From positions 1 through 64,000 of the forward strand of contig CANRQR010000001.1 in the NCBI GenBank assembly GCA_947641735.1: a DNA stretch of 64,000 nt. Direction: 5' to 3'. The stretch is from an uncultured Lactobacillus sp. (GTDB lineage: Bacteria; Bacillota; Bacilli; Lactobacillales; Lactobacillaceae). Under the pieces are notes generated by a model, which saw only the letters and a list, made by a program, of their open reading frames with translations, ran no database searches and had not been told where the DNA came from. Made by a program: the position numbers and the translations under genes. Below are positions 17,756 to 26,209 of this stretch, piece after piece (positions within the stretch are counted from its first letter, which is position 1; each line of letters opens with the position of its first letter).

Positions 17756-18157
17756 TTAGTCCTTCTTAATGAAATTGGCCAAGAGACCATTAATAAACTT
17801 TTTAGATTCTTTAGAGCTAAATTCATCACATAAATTTAACGCTTCATTCAAAGCAGCTACTGGATCAATTACTTTGCTATTTTGCATTTCATAAAGAGCT
17901 ACTTCAAGAATTGCCAAATCGATTTCGTTAATTCTATTAAGACGCCAACCCTTTTTTAAATATTTGCTTAATTGCTCATCAAGCGCTTCTTTATTTGCTA
18001 AAATGCCTTCTACTAATTCAGCTGAATAAGCAGGGAAGTCTTTAAGCTCTAATGCTTTTAAAGCTTTTTGAGAAACCTCTTTTGCATCAGTTAGTTTACC
18101 TTGATTAGCCAAATAAATTGCTTGCATAGCAATTTTTCTCATCTCATGCTGTGTCAT
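17756..18157 (-). CDS. nusB: Transcription antitermination factor NusB
   Basis: A 133-aa all-helical protein. It starts QHEMRKIAMQAIYL and shows the conserved RINEIDLAILEVALYEM and PVAALNEALNLCDEFSSKESKKFINGLL segments that end NusB proteins. It binds boxA RNA with S10 to prevent premature termination in rRNA operons. It abuts the Asp23-family gene upstream without a gap, in the conserved efp-asp23-nusB order. Confidence 0.96.
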   Translation of the reverse strand: MTQHEMRKIAMQAIYLANQGKLTDAKEVSQKALKALELKDFPAYSAELVEGILANKEALDEQLSKYLKKGWRLNRINEIDLAILEVALYEMQNSKVIDPVAALNEALNLCDEFSSKESKKFINGLLANFIKKD

Positions 18158-18604
18158 TTAGTCTTTAGCCTCGTCCTCTTTATCATCCGGGAAAAGTGCT
18201 TCTGTATCAGTTTTTGCTTCAGCATCAGTATCGTCCGGTTCTGAAACTAAACCAACTACATGAACATTAATTTGAGTTAAATCTAAATCTGTCATTTGCT
18301 TTAATTGCAAAGTTAAGTTTTTTTGCAGTTCGACGCACACTTTAGGCACATTTACACCATAGTCAAGATAAGCAAAAACATCAGCAGTTAACTTATCATC
18401 TTCAACACTTAAGGAAACGCCTTTACCTTGGTTAGAACGACCAAAAAGAGTATTAATGCCAGTTTTTAGCGTCCCACGCATTTCGCTGACGCCATCGACT
18501 TTTCTGGCAGCAATTCCTAGAATAACTTCTAAAACACCAAGATCAACTCGGGTTTCATCGCCTTTGTCATTGCTTGATAAAAGAATCGTTGAATTATCAG
18601 CCAT
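18158..18604 (-). CDS. Asp23/Gls24 family protein (YqhY-like)
   Basis: A 148-aa Asp23/Gls24 protein. The GVLEVILGIAARKVDGVSEMRG opening and the VFAYLDYGVNVPKVCVELQ strand-helix pattern match the family, and a strongly acidic tail follows after residue about 125. Its position between efp and nusB is that of Bacillus yqhY, whose product is linked to acetyl-CoA carboxylase control. That role is inferred only from gene order. It is a paralogue of the protein at 75-437. Confidence 0.88.
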   Translation of the reverse strand: MADNSTILLSSNDKGDETRVDLGVLEVILGIAARKVDGVSEMRGTLKTGINTLFGRSNQGKGVSLSVEDDKLTADVFAYLDYGVNVPKVCVELQKNLTLQLKQMTDLDLTQINVHVVGLVSEPDDTDAEAKTDTEALFPDDKEDEAKD

Positions 18605-18621
18605 ATTTTTTACCTCAAAAA

Positions 18622-19191
18622 TTATTTATTTGCACGAGAAACGTAAGTACCGTCGGCAGTATTAATAGTTAATACATCACCTTGGTTAATAAAGAATGGT
18701 ACGTTAACTACTAATCCAGTTTCCATAGTTGCAGGCTTACCACCACCAGAAGATGTGTCACCTTTAATATTAGGCTCAGTTTCGGCAACTTCAAGATCAA
18801 CGGTATTTGGTAAATCAACACCTAAAGTTTCACCATCGTGCATAATTACGTTAACTACCATGTTTTCTTTTAAGAACTTAGATTCTCTTTCAACTTGAGC
18901 TTCTGGAATTTCAAGTTGTTCATAAGTAGTTGTATCCATAAATACAAAACTTGTACCATCATTGTATAAGTATTGCATTGCCTTAGTTTGAATATCAGCA
19001 GTATTAACCTTAGCAGTTGAACGGAAAGTATATTCTTGAACTGCACCAGTTCTTAAACTCTTAAGCTTTGATCGAACAAAGGCACTACCTTTACCTGGCT
19101 TAACGTGTTGGAATTCAACAATACGCCATAAGTCATTGTTATATTCAATAGTTAATCCATTTTTAAATTCATTAACTGAGATCATTGTCAT
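18622..19191 (-). CDS. efp: Elongation factor P
   Basis: A 189-aa translation factor that rescues ribosomes stalled at polyproline. The KOW-like domain I ([19 protein letters not shown]) contains the tip loop [10 protein letters not shown] with the modifiable lysine. OB domains II and III follow, with the [18 protein letters not shown] signature. I take the first ATG (19191), which is 7-8 nt after a GAGGTAA site; the second ATG two codons later is too far from that site. Confidence 0.96.
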   Translation of the reverse strand: MTMISVNEFKNGLTIEYNNDLWRIVEFQHVKPGKGSAFVRSKLKSLRTGAVQEYTFRSTAKVNTADIQTKAMQYLYNDGTSFVFMDTTTYEQLEIPEAQVERESKFLKENMVVNVIMHDGETLGVDLPNTVDLEVAETEPNIKGDTSSGGGKPATMETGLVVNVPFFINQGDVLTINTADGTYVSRANK

Positions 19192-19275
19192 AGTAAAATT
19201 ACCTCATTTCTACACTTACTTATCTTACCAATCTTATCCATTGTTTCGCAACATTAACCGCACAATTACAAAAAA

Positions 19276-20385
19276 TTATAAAATTAAAAGCTCATCTTTT
19301 GGTAAACTCGACATTACGTAAGGATGATTGTCTTTAATCAATACATCATCTTCAATTCTAACACCACCACGATCTGGCAAATAAATTCCAGGTTCAACAG
19401 TAATGGCCATATTATTTTTCATAATTTCTTTACCGTAAGGCATTGCTGGAGTACAAAGCTCATGTACCTCTAATCCAATTCCATGGCCTATCCCATGACC
19501 GAAATATTCTCCATAGCCCTGTTCTTTAATATAATTTCTACCAGCTTGATCAATATCTTTGCCAGTATTTCCAGCGATTGCAGCTGCGATTCCACGCTTT
19601 TGCGCTTCAAGTACAATATAATATATTTTTTCTAACTCAGGTTCTACCTGTCCTAAAGCTACTGTTCTTGTAATATCGGCAGTATAACCATGATAAAAAC
19701 TTCCAAAGTCAATGACAATTAATTCACCTTGTTGAACTTTTTTATCGCTAGCAACTCCATGAGCCCAACTTCCGCGATAGCCAGAAGCAACAATAGTTTC
19801 AAATGATGGACCATCGCCACCATTCATTTTAAATAAGTAATCAAGCTTTGCACCAATAGCTCGTTCGCTAACACCTGGCTTAATTAAAGGTAAAATTTCT
19901 TTAAAACTTTGAGCAGAAATATCAATCGCTTTTTGCAAAGTAGCTAGTTCTAACTCATCTTTTACATTTCTAACTTTCTCTACCAATTCAGCACTTAAAA
20001 CAAAATGAAGATCAGGACATTCATCTTTTAAAGCTTCAAATTGAGTTGCAGAAATAAATTCGCCTTCAACTAAAACATTTTTAATGTCCAGCTGTTTTAG
20101 TTGCTTTGCAATTTCTTTTACTACATCCATTGTTTGCATAACGACTTTCATTTCACCAGGTGCTTGATGACGAATCTGATCTTTGAAACGAGAGTCAGAT
20201 AAAAGTACTCGGTCTCCATTAGCCGTTAAAATAAGTTCAGCTTCTTCGCCAGAAAAGTTAGTTAAAAAACGATAATTAGCTTGATTAAAGATAACCAAAG
20301 CATCTGCCTGTTCAGCTTTAATCAAATTAGTAGTCTTATTAATACGATTATTGATTAGGGTTAACAACTCTTGATCTGAAGACAT
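19276..20385 (-). CDS. M24-family Xaa-Pro peptidase
   Basis: A 369-aa creatinase-fold metallopeptidase cleaving Xaa-Pro bonds; whether it acts as an aminopeptidase or a dipeptidase cannot be told from sequence. The N-terminal creatinase domain (about 1-135) leads to the pita-bread domain with the ligand segments VIDFGSFYHGYTADITR, GHGIGHGIGLEVHE, TVEPGIYLP and GVRIEDDV. A GGAGGG site precedes the ATG. It lies upstream of efp, a common Firmicute arrangement. Confidence 0.92.
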   Translation of the reverse strand: MSSDQELLTLINNRINKTTNLIKAEQADALVIFNQANYRFLTNFSGEEAELILTANGDRVLLSDSRFKDQIRHQAPGEMKVVMQTMDVVKEIAKQLKQLDIKNVLVEGEFISATQFEALKDECPDLHFVLSAELVEKVRNVKDELELATLQKAIDISAQSFKEILPLIKPGVSERAIGAKLDYLFKMNGGDGPSFETIVASGYRGSWAHGVASDKKVQQGELIVIDFGSFYHGYTADITRTVALGQVEPELEKIYYIVLEAQKRGIAAAIAGNTGKDIDQAGRNYIKEQGYGEYFGHGIGHGIGLEVHELCTPAMPYGKEIMKNNMAITVEPGIYLPDRGGVRIEDDVLIKDNHPYVMSSLPKDELLIL

Positions 20386-20410
20386 AAGCTATCCCTCCTG
20401 AGTAGATAAA

Positions 20411-20446
20411 AAAAGACTGAACGTTCCTTAGGGACGTCCAGTCTGC
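20411..20446 (-). terminator. Terminator of the rplU-rpmA operon
   Basis: An imperfect long hairpin, GACTGGACGTCCC / GGAACGTTCAGTC, is followed by TTTTTTT on the minus strand, between rpmA and the M24 peptidase gene. Confidence 0.85.
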
Positions 20447-20455
20447 AAAAAAAGA

Positions 20456-20755
20456 TTATTTTGCTTCTTCAACTGGGTAAACAGAAACTTGTTTACGATC
20501 TCTGCCCAAACGTTCGAATTTAACAACGCCACTAGTTAAAGCAAACAAAGTGTCGTCGCCACCGATACCAACGTTCTTACCCGGATGGATCTTAGTACCG
20601 CGTTGACGGAAAATGATTGAACCTGCGTTGATCTTTTGACCATCAGCACGCTTTGCGCCTAAACGACGACCAGCTGAGTTACGACCGTTAGCAGTTGAAC
20701 CACCACCCTTGTGGTGGGCAAATAATTTAAGTGCTTCAAGATTATTAATCATCAT
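20456..20755 (-). CDS. rpmA: 50S ribosomal protein L27 (extended Firmicute form)
   Basis: L27 reaches into the peptidyl transferase centre. The body [23 protein letters not shown] and the segment [15 protein letters not shown] are diagnostic. The N-terminus carries an extra [12 protein letters not shown] before the AHHKGG, matching the cleavable extension that the Prp cysteine protease removes at F/A in Firmicutes. I start at the ATG at 20755, which follows an AAGGGGTG site by 9 nt; an in-frame GTG lies four codons upstream. No prp gene separates it from rplU. Confidence 0.95.
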   Translation of the reverse strand: MMINNLEALKLFAHHKGGGSTANGRNSAGRRLGAKRADGQKINAGSIIFRQRGTKIHPGKNVGIGGDDTLFALTSGVVKFERLGRDRKQVSVYPVEEAK

Positions 20756-20774
20756 AATTTGTTTCACCCCTTAA

Positions 20775-21086
20775 TTAAGCTTCAATGCTTTCGATAGTTA
20801 CCTTAGTGTAAGGTTGACGGTGACCATACTTAGTATGAGAGTGCTTCTTAGGCTTGTACTTGAAAGTAACAACTTTCTTTTCCTTACCTTGCTTTTCAAC
20901 TTTAGCAACTACCTTAGCACCTTCAACTACTGGAGTACCAATCTTAGTTGACTTACCATCATTTACAAGAATAACTTCATCAAAAGTTACTTCGTCACCA
21001 GGCTTAACTTCAAGTTTTTCTACAAAAACGCTGTCGCCCTTAGCAACCTTGTATTGCTTACCACCGGTTTTAATAACTGCGTACAT
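20775..21086 (-). CDS. rplU: 50S ribosomal protein L21
   Basis: A 103-aa ribosomal protein starting [18 protein letters not shown] and ending with the [19 protein letters not shown] signature. An in-frame ORF extends 53 codons further upstream, but the true start is the ATG at 21086. A GGAGGTG ribosome site precedes it, and the upstream stretch lies in the transcribed leader. It is the first gene of the rplU-rpmA operon. Confidence 0.97.
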   Translation of the reverse strand: MYAVIKTGGKQYKVAKGDSVFVEKLEVKPGDEVTFDEVILVNDGKSTKIGTPVVEGAKVVAKVEKQGKEKKVVTFKYKPKKHSHTKYGHRQPYTKVTIESIEA

Positions 21087-21199
21087 TTGTACACCTCCGA
21101 AAAAATACTTAGACTCGCCGTATAAGGTGGAATTAACATTAATTCTCTTGTAACCCCATAAACGTGCGGTTGCAGATGTGAGGTTTCCACAAATACAAC
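21087..21199 (-). ncRNA. Long 5' leader of rplU, probable L21-type autoregulatory leader
   Basis: The transcript expected from the promoter at 21206-21234 has about 113 nt before rplU. It contains several self-complementary blocks and ends with the GGAGGTG site. Firmicute rplU genes commonly carry a structured leader bound by L21. I identify it by position and length, not by a covariance match. Confidence 0.45.
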
Positions 21200-21205
21200 T
21201 CTTAC

Positions 21206-21234
21206 AGTATACTCTCATCCCACTTTTAAAGCAA
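21206..21234 (-). promoter_or_regulatory. Candidate rplU-rpmA promoter
   Basis: On the minus strand TTGCTT (21229-21234) and TATACT (21206-21211) are spaced 17 bp apart, about 120 bp upstream of rplU. Confidence 0.6.
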
Positions 21235-21301
21235 TTCAATATCAAAAAATCTCAAGAAATAATAGAATATATTTAGTATATTTTCAGTTAAGGAGAAAAA
21301 A

Positions 21302-21658
21302 ATGATTAAATTTTATGGTTATAAACGCTGTTCCACATCAAAAAAAGCACAAAAATGGTTTGATATACATAACATTTCTTACCAATATCAAGATCTAGTA
21401 GAAAAGCCACCTAAACAAGAAGACTTGCTCAAGTGGCTCACTAAGTTTCAGGATCGTGGTTTGCGATACTTTTTCAATACATCTGGTCAAGTTTATCGTC
21501 AGATGAAATTAAAAAATCAAATAAATAATATGTCAATTGATGAAGCAGCCAAATTATTATCGCAAAACGGAAAATTAATTAAGAGACCCTTAGTGACTGA
21601 TGGTCAAAAATTAACATGTGGCTTTAAAGAAAATATTTATGAAGAGACTTGGCTATAA
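21302..21658 (+). CDS. ArsC/Spx family protein
   Basis: A 118-aa thioredoxin-fold protein of the arsenate reductase-like family. It starts IKFYGYKRCSTSKKAQKWF, with a single redox Cys10 rather than the CXXC of Spx. The DLVEKPPKQEDLLKWL helix, FNTSGQVYRQMKLK and KLIKRPLVTDGQKLTCGF segments are typical. Members lacking the arsenate-binding arginines are often of unknown function, so an arsenate reductase label would be too strong. It has a GGAG site and stands alone, convergent with the YitT gene (6-nt overlap of the ends). Confidence 0.88.
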   Translation: MIKFYGYKRCSTSKKAQKWFDIHNISYQYQDLVEKPPKQEDLLKWLTKFQDRGLRYFFNTSGQVYRQMKLKNQINNMSIDEAAKLLSQNGKLIKRPLVTDGQKLTCGFKENIYEETWL

Positions 21659-22492
21659 TCCCCATTGACCACCATGTACTCTAGCGACTGTATCAGTGAT
21701 AATAAAAGCCTCAGGATCAATTTCATGTATTTTACTAATTAAGGGACCATATTCACGCGTGTCAACTACTAAAAGTAACTGCTTTTTATCATCATCGCTA
21801 TAGCCGCCAACTACATCATAAATAGTTAAGCCATTATAGTTATCAAGTAGCATTGCTTTTAATTCGTCAAAGTGAGTATTGCTCATAATTCTAACTTGAT
21901 ATTTACGATCAAATCCTGCTTCTGCATAATTCATTGTCACTGCTGTAACTACTTGAGATAAAGGAGCTAGTAAAAATGCATTCCATCCATCAACAAATAT
22001 ATTTAGGAAAATAATTATCATATCAATTCCAAGCAAACCAACCGCCGGATTGATATAAAAATATTTTTTCAAAATCATTGGCGGAATTGTTGTCCCTCCA
22101 CTTGATGCATTTACACGATAGAGCAGAGACACTCCTAGTCCCATTAGTGCTCCACCGTAAATTACAGCAAGCAATTGGTTATTAGTAATTTTAAAACTTG
22201 GGGTAACTTCCATTAGTATTGGCAATAATAAACTACCTAAGGCAACGTTCTTCGTTGTCTTTTTTCCTAAAAAGATGGCTGCTAAAATCAACATTAAAAT
22301 ATTAACAACTAAAACCGTTATTGAACGATTAATTCCCCATACTGCGTCAACTAAAATTGAAATACCAGTTGATCCTCCCGCAGCAATATTAATTGGACCG
22401 TAGAAGAAATTAATAGAAATGGCGATTATTTCTAGGCCGGCTAAAAATATTACCGAACGCATCCAAGATTTCTTTTTAATATTTTTTGTCAT
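21653..22492 (-). CDS. YitT family membrane protein
   Basis: A 279-aa protein with about five to six N-terminal membrane helices (roughly residues 12-180), including the family segment GPINIAAGGSTGISILVD and VNASSGGTTIPPMIL. A C-terminal cytoplasmic DUF2179 domain follows, with NYNGLTIYDVVGGYSDDDKKQLLLVV. The YitT/DUF161 family is widespread in Firmicutes; its transport substrate is unknown. It ends convergently with the ArsC-like gene. Confidence 0.9.
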   Translation of the reverse strand: MTKNIKKKSWMRSVIFLAGLEIIAISINFFYGPINIAAGGSTGISILVDAVWGINRSITVLVVNILMLILAAIFLGKKTTKNVALGSLLLPILMEVTPSFKITNNQLLAVIYGGALMGLGVSLLYRVNASSGGTTIPPMILKKYFYINPAVGLLGIDMIIIFLNIFVDGWNAFLLAPLSQVVTAVTMNYAEAGFDRKYQVRIMSNTHFDELKAMLLDNYNGLTIYDVVGGYSDDDKKQLLLVVDTREYGPLISKIHEIDPEAFIITDTVARVHGGQWGL

Positions 22493-22569
22493 TTCATCGT
22501 CCTTCCTAAAAATAAGTTATTAATATTTTATCTGATTTCTATATAGTTTGTCAGTTTCATCCTTTATTC

Positions 22570-23898
22570 CTAATTATTTTTTAACATTTTATATTCTAAT
22601 TGCTGATTTCCTTCATAAGCTGGCATCCCATTTTCTGCCCTATACAAAGCGCGTTCAAATGCTTGATATCCTTTGCTGGAGCTAACGGCAAATTTTACAT
22701 GATATTTGCTTGCAAACTCTCTAATATTCCAAGTACTGTCATGAGCTGCAAAAGCTGTTACCAAAATTACAATATCTAAATCTTTAATTTGATTTTCAAT
22801 TACTTTTTTCTTTCCTTCAAAAGCATCGATTGGAATTGCAATACCATTGTAGCGATTAACAATACCTTCTAAAATTGCTTCATTTTGATTGTCTCCAACT
22901 GCAATTCCCACTCTTTGGTAATGCAAATTCATATCTAGTTGTGCTAGTTTCTGTGTGTTTTTCCGACTTGACTTTTCTTTTTTAGTTTTAGAAATTCGCT
23001 TTGGTTGCTCAGTTTCATAGATCCATCTAATTTGAACAGCACTAGCTGGATCTTTTTTAAGTCTTATATCACCGGTATACCAAGCTAAGTCAACAATCGA
23101 ACCATCTTCTAGATGTACACTTCCATTTTGATAATAACTAGAATCAAGGGGGACAATTACCGGCTTATGATTTATTGTTAACCTCTCTCCGTGAATATTA
23201 CGCGAAACACTTAGATTTCCAGGGCTTCCTTGTACTACACCATACTTAAAATCTTCTATTTTGTCATAGTCACGACTACGCAATTTTCTATAGCCCACAA
23301 CTCGTAAAACTTCAGCTTCATTTAAACTATCGGATAAAGCTATAGCTTCAACAATATCACCACTCTTTAAGTTTAAGTCGTGTATTTGACTTTCATTAAC
23401 CTCAAAAACTACTTCTCCATTATCATTTATTAGATCTGCACCCTTTAATGCACGAATAACTGTATACCGTCTACCCTTTCGATAGTCACGTGCTTTTTCT
23501 TTTTTAGGCTTTAATGCCTCTTCAAAAATTTTTTTATTTACTGCACTACTTATTTCTTCTGATGATTGAATTGCTTGATCGAGCTGTCCTAGTTGTTTTC
23601 CAAAATTAGCAGTAATATTTTGATCAAAAGTTAATTTATGTAGTGCACCTAAAGCTGTCTTTTTAGCATCTTTATTGCCAGGATACTCAATTAATTTAGT
23701 TATTCCTTGCAAAAAAGTATTTATTTGGGCAATAGCTTTGGGATCAAGTTCACCATCAGCTCCACTTTCACTGCTTTCTCCTGTCATTCCTAAAACCAAC
23801 TTAATTGCATTCAAGCTATTTTTAAGACTCTTTTCGTCGCCTTCTGTACTATTTAATATTCTTTTTAAATTATTTCGATAATCGAACATTTTAACCAC
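22570..23898 (-). CDS. DUF2325 domain-containing protein
   Basis: A 442-aa cytoplasmic protein. The first half is helical and charged with no recognised domain; a beta-rich middle part (about 140-300) is followed by a basic linker. The last roughly 100 residues match DUF2325: a start like VGIAVGDNQNEAILEGIVNRYNG, then DIVILVTAFAAHDSTWNIREFASKYHVKFAVSSSKG. In other species DUF2325 proteins are of unknown function. It diverges from the 37-aa ORF and its palindrome. The start at 23898 could instead be the ATG three codons in. Confidence 0.8.
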   Translation of the reverse strand: MVKMFDYRNNLKRILNSTEGDEKSLKNSLNAIKLVLGMTGESSESGADGELDPKAIAQINTFLQGITKLIEYPGNKDAKKTALGALHKLTFDQNITANFGKQLGQLDQAIQSSEEISSAVNKKIFEEALKPKKEKARDYRKGRRYTVIRALKGADLINDNGEVVFEVNESQIHDLNLKSGDIVEAIALSDSLNEAEVLRVVGYRKLRSRDYDKIEDFKYGVVQGSPGNLSVSRNIHGERLTINHKPVIVPLDSSYYQNGSVHLEDGSIVDLAWYTGDIRLKKDPASAVQIRWIYETEQPKRISKTKKEKSSRKNTQKLAQLDMNLHYQRVGIAVGDNQNEAILEGIVNRYNGIAIPIDAFEGKKKVIENQIKDLDIVILVTAFAAHDSTWNIREFASKYHVKFAVSSSKGYQAFERALYRAENGMPAYEGNQQLEYKMLKNN

Positions 23899-23960
23899 TT
23901 TCTTACTTACTTTTTATCTATTATTATAGCGATTTAATAATATTCAATTCAAAATTTCTT

Positions 23961-23985
23961 TATCACTTTTATCAATAAAGTGATA
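23961..23985. promoter_or_regulatory. Perfect 9-bp palindrome, candidate operator
   Basis: TATCACTTT (23961-23969) and its exact complement AAAGTGATA (23977-23985) are separated by 7 bp. The right arm overlaps a TATATT -10-like element (23984-23989) in front of the 37-aa ORF, so a protein binding here would control that gene, and perhaps the divergent DUF2325 gene. Confidence 0.6.
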
Positions 23986-24020
23986 TATTAAAAGTAAAAA
24001 AGAAAAAGTGAGGAAAAATC

Positions 24021-24134
24021 ATGACTAAGTACACTGTTACATTATCTGAAGAAGATTATCAAATGTTAAAAGATTGTCATTCAAAGAATCCTTCAATTAT
24101 GAAGGCTTTAGAAGAAGCAAAAAAAGAAGATTAG
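24021..24134 (+). CDS. Small 37-aa protein, unrecognised
   Basis: The ATG at 24021 follows a GTGAGGA ribosome site by 7 nt. The 37-codon product begins MTKYTVTLSEEDYQMLKDCH and ends in a charged helix EEAKKED. A short beta strand followed by helices recalls the N-terminal part of ribbon-helix-helix proteins, but it is too short to assign. It has its own promoter with a palindrome and its own strong terminator, which argues that it is a real gene. Confidence 0.65.
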   Translation: MTKYTVTLSEEDYQMLKDCHSKNPSIMKALEEAKKED

Positions 24135-24140
24135 ATTAAA

Positions 24141-24183
24141 CAAAAAATCGTGATTAGTTAATTGCTAATCACGATTTTTTTAT
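24141..24183. terminator. Bidirectional terminator after the 37-aa ORF
   Basis: AAAAAATCGTGATTAG pairs with CTAATCACGATTTTTT around a short AT-rich loop. T runs on both strands serve the 37-aa ORF and the convergent membrane protein gene. Confidence 0.9.
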
Positions 24184-24584
24184 TTATTTTTGGACGCTCT
24201 TCGACTAAAAAACAACATTCCAATTAAAGTACCTATAATTAAGTCAATAATTACTGGGATAATCATAAATCTTCCTGAATTGATCAAAAACATATCAAGA
24301 GTTGCCCAAACTATTCCAACAAGGATTCCTTTATACAGGTACCCCCACTTAAACTTAAATTTTGGTTGATCTATACTAAGCCAAACACCAGCTAAAATAA
24401 AACCTAAAAATAAACTTATAACGATAAGAATTACAAATAGACTAATTACTCTAGGAATCGGTAAGGTACGTAGGGTTGAAAAATCATTTAGACTTTTAAA
24501 GCTAAAAAATAAAAAATAAACAAACCAGACTGTGCTAAAACTTAGTCCCAGCTTTATTAAGCGATTAATAGAAAACTTTTTCAT
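24180..24584 (-). CDS. Small membrane protein, 134 aa
   Basis: An unrecognised integral membrane protein with four predicted helices (about 13-30, 45-70, 88-105 and 109-127) and short loops. An ATG at 24599 is in frame, but it lies inside the GGAGAGC ribosome site. The start is therefore the ATG at 24584, giving MKKFSINRLIKLGL. Only 2 nt separate it from the stop of the tautomerase gene, so the two are cotranscribed and probably coupled. It could be a DUF3021-like protein; I am not sure. Confidence 0.75.
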   Translation of the reverse strand: MKKFSINRLIKLGLSFSTVWFVYFLFFSFKSLNDFSTLRTLPIPRVISLFVILIVISLFLGFILAGVWLSIDQPKFKFKWGYLYKGILVGIVWATLDMFLINSGRFMIIPVIIDLIIGTLIGMLFFSRRASKNK

Positions 24585-24586
24585 CT

Positions 24587-24766
24587 TTAAGCTCTCCATT
24601 CGCCGCCTTGACCATAAGTATGTTTATCAAGTTCATTAATAATTACATGAATATGTTCTTTTGGAGCACCAGTATTCTTATGAACAGCTTCAGTGATATC
24701 TTTCATCATTTGAGTAAGTTGCTCATCGCTTCTACCCTTAATTAGTTCTACATGTACAAATGGCAC
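24587..24766 (-). CDS. 4-oxalocrotonate tautomerase family protein
   Basis: A 59-aa protein starting at a GTG (24764-24766), six bases after a strong AGGAGGAA site. The sequence begins [16 protein letters not shown]; Pro2, which becomes the N-terminal residue after Met removal, is the catalytic base of the family. The HIHVIINEL strand and the C-terminal GQGGEW are typical. Small tautomerases of this type are common in Firmicutes (YwhB-like), with unknown natural substrates. It is followed by the membrane protein gene and lies 52 bp downstream of the ECF S-component gene. Confidence 0.92.
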   Translation of the reverse strand: MPFVHVELIKGRSDEQLTQMMKDITEAVHKNTGAPKEHIHVIINELDKHTYGQGGEWRA

Positions 24767-24818
24767 TTAAAATTCCTCCTTTTTATCTTTAATCAAAATT
24801 ATAACAAATCTATTTTAA

Positions 24819-25376
24819 TTAAGCAGTTCTTCTTAAAATTCTTCTTGCGCCATCACGGACTGCAAAGTATAAGATCGGGGTACAAATTGCTGTCGAAATC
24901 GAATTTATGACTGTTGCTGGCAAACTAACAAAAGAGCTCACCAAAGCCACATTTAAGCTAGTTCCTACCATTAAAGCCTCTACAATTGAAACACAATAGG
25001 TAGTAAAAATTTTCGTAATTCCAGCAATAATTCCCAAAATAATAATATTTTTCTTGCTGTCTTTATAATGCATCCCTTTATATACAGCCGTTAAGACGCT
25101 CGCTACAACAACTACTTCTAACATAGTTAACCAAGATGTGGCAGCATAACCATTAAGCAAATCAAATCCACCCAGGCCAATAATTCCAGCTAGCATACCA
25201 TTTCGGTAACCTAAATATAAAATAGCCACTGCAGTTAACGTATTACCAAAGTGGATAAATGGTCTCCCAACTAAAGCTGGTACAGGAATTCTTAAAATCC
25301 ATACTCCTAAATAGATTATTGCTGCAAATAAACCCGTCATAATAATTGAAACCAGTGAGTTTTCCTTTGTTCGCAT
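24819..25376 (-). CDS. ECF transporter S component, probably for vitamin B6
   Basis: A 185-aa membrane protein with five or six helices and the S-component feel of small hydrophobic ECF substrate-binding proteins: FAAIIYLGVWILRIPVP, FIHFGNTLTAVAILYLGYRNGMLAGIIGLGGFDLLNG and a basic C-terminus. I start at the ATG at 25376, 2 nt after the kinase stop; an in-frame upstream ATG would overlap the kinase gene. It must use EcfA/A'/T encoded elsewhere. The pyridoxal kinase next to it suggests pyridoxine or a related vitamer as substrate, an inference from context. Confidence 0.82.
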   Translation of the reverse strand: MRTKENSLVSIIMTGLFAAIIYLGVWILRIPVPALVGRPFIHFGNTLTAVAILYLGYRNGMLAGIIGLGGFDLLNGYAATSWLTMLEVVVVASVLTAVYKGMHYKDSKKNIIILGIIAGITKIFTTYCVSIVEALMVGTSLNVALVSSFVSLPATVINSISTAICTPILYFAVRDGARRILRRTA

Positions 25377-25378
25377 TC

Positions 25379-26209
25379 CTATCTTTTCCCTTCTGTTACT
25401 TTTTTCATAAGCCAAGCTAAGGCTCCTGCATAATTGGGACCTAAACGTTTATCTTGATTTACATCTGTCACCTTAATAGATAACTTAATAAAATCAGCTG
25501 CTATCTGCGAACTTTCTTTTAAATTATATCCAGCTAAAACTACAGCTAACAAGCTGCTTGCAAACATATCTCCAGTTCCAAAAAAGGAACGAGCAATTTT
25601 TTTGTTTTCTAATATAAAGTTGAGCCTATCACTTACCCCAACTATTGCAACTTTTTTACCTGTTGGGATACCTGTAATTATAGCACTATCTAATTCAAAT
25701 CTTTCTTTTAAATTTAAAGCAATATCATTTATCTCTTCAATTGAAAAATCTCTATACTCTTTCTTTAACAATAAACATGCTTCAGTCAAATTAGGTGTTA
25801 AAATCGTAGCTTTTTTTGCAAGCAAACGCATTTTTGATACATATTGCTGATCTAAACCACTATACAATTTACCCGAGTCTGCCATTGCTGGGTCAAGTAA
25901 AATCAACTTACTTTTTTTAAATTTAGAGATATGTTCAACCCAAAAATCGATTGCTTCTTTTCCCAAATAACCAAGATACAAATTTTCAAAAGTAATATTT
26001 TCTTCTTGCCAGTGAGTAATGATTTTTTCTATTTCCCTATTTAAGTTTAAAAATGTATTATTACCAAACCCACCAGTATGCGTAGATAAAATTGTTGTTG
26101 GCAATACATCTGGTTGATAACCACAAGCACCTAAAATTGGCAAAGCAACGCTTAACGAAACTTGCCCCACGCAAGAAAGATCTTGGCTGATCAAAAGTTT
26201 TTCGTTCAT
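25379..26209 (-). CDS. Pyridoxal kinase family protein (PfkB/ThiD-like)
   Basis: A 276-aa ribokinase-fold kinase. The opening LLISQDLSCVGQVSLSVALPIL and STHTGGFG match pyridoxal kinases, as do LLDPAMADSGKLYSGL, TPNLTEACLLL and the catalytic anion hole region SFFGTGDMFASSL with the base Asp in GTGD. It would phosphorylate pyridoxal or pyridoxine for salvage. It overlaps the preceding unknown gene by 4 nt and the ECF S gene follows at 2 nt, forming a tight salvage operon. Confidence 0.88.
   Translation of the reverse strand: MNEKLLISQDLSCVGQVSLSVALPILGACGYQPDVLPTTILSTHTGGFGNNTFLNLNREIEKIITHWQEENITFENLYLGYLGKEAIDFWVEHISKFKKSKLILLDPAMADSGKLYSGLDQQYVSKMRLLAKKATILTPNLTEACLLLKKEYRDFSIEEINDIALNLKERFELDSAIITGIPTGKKVAIVGVSDRLNFILENKKIARSFFGTGDMFASSLLAVVLAGYNLKESSQIAADFIKLSIKVTDVNQDKRLGPNYAGALAWLMKKVTEGKR

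Noticed and set aside
21087..21245. 53-codon extension upstream of L21
   Set aside because: L21 has a conserved start, an ideal GGAGGTG site lies before the inner ATG, and the extension overlaps the leader RNA.
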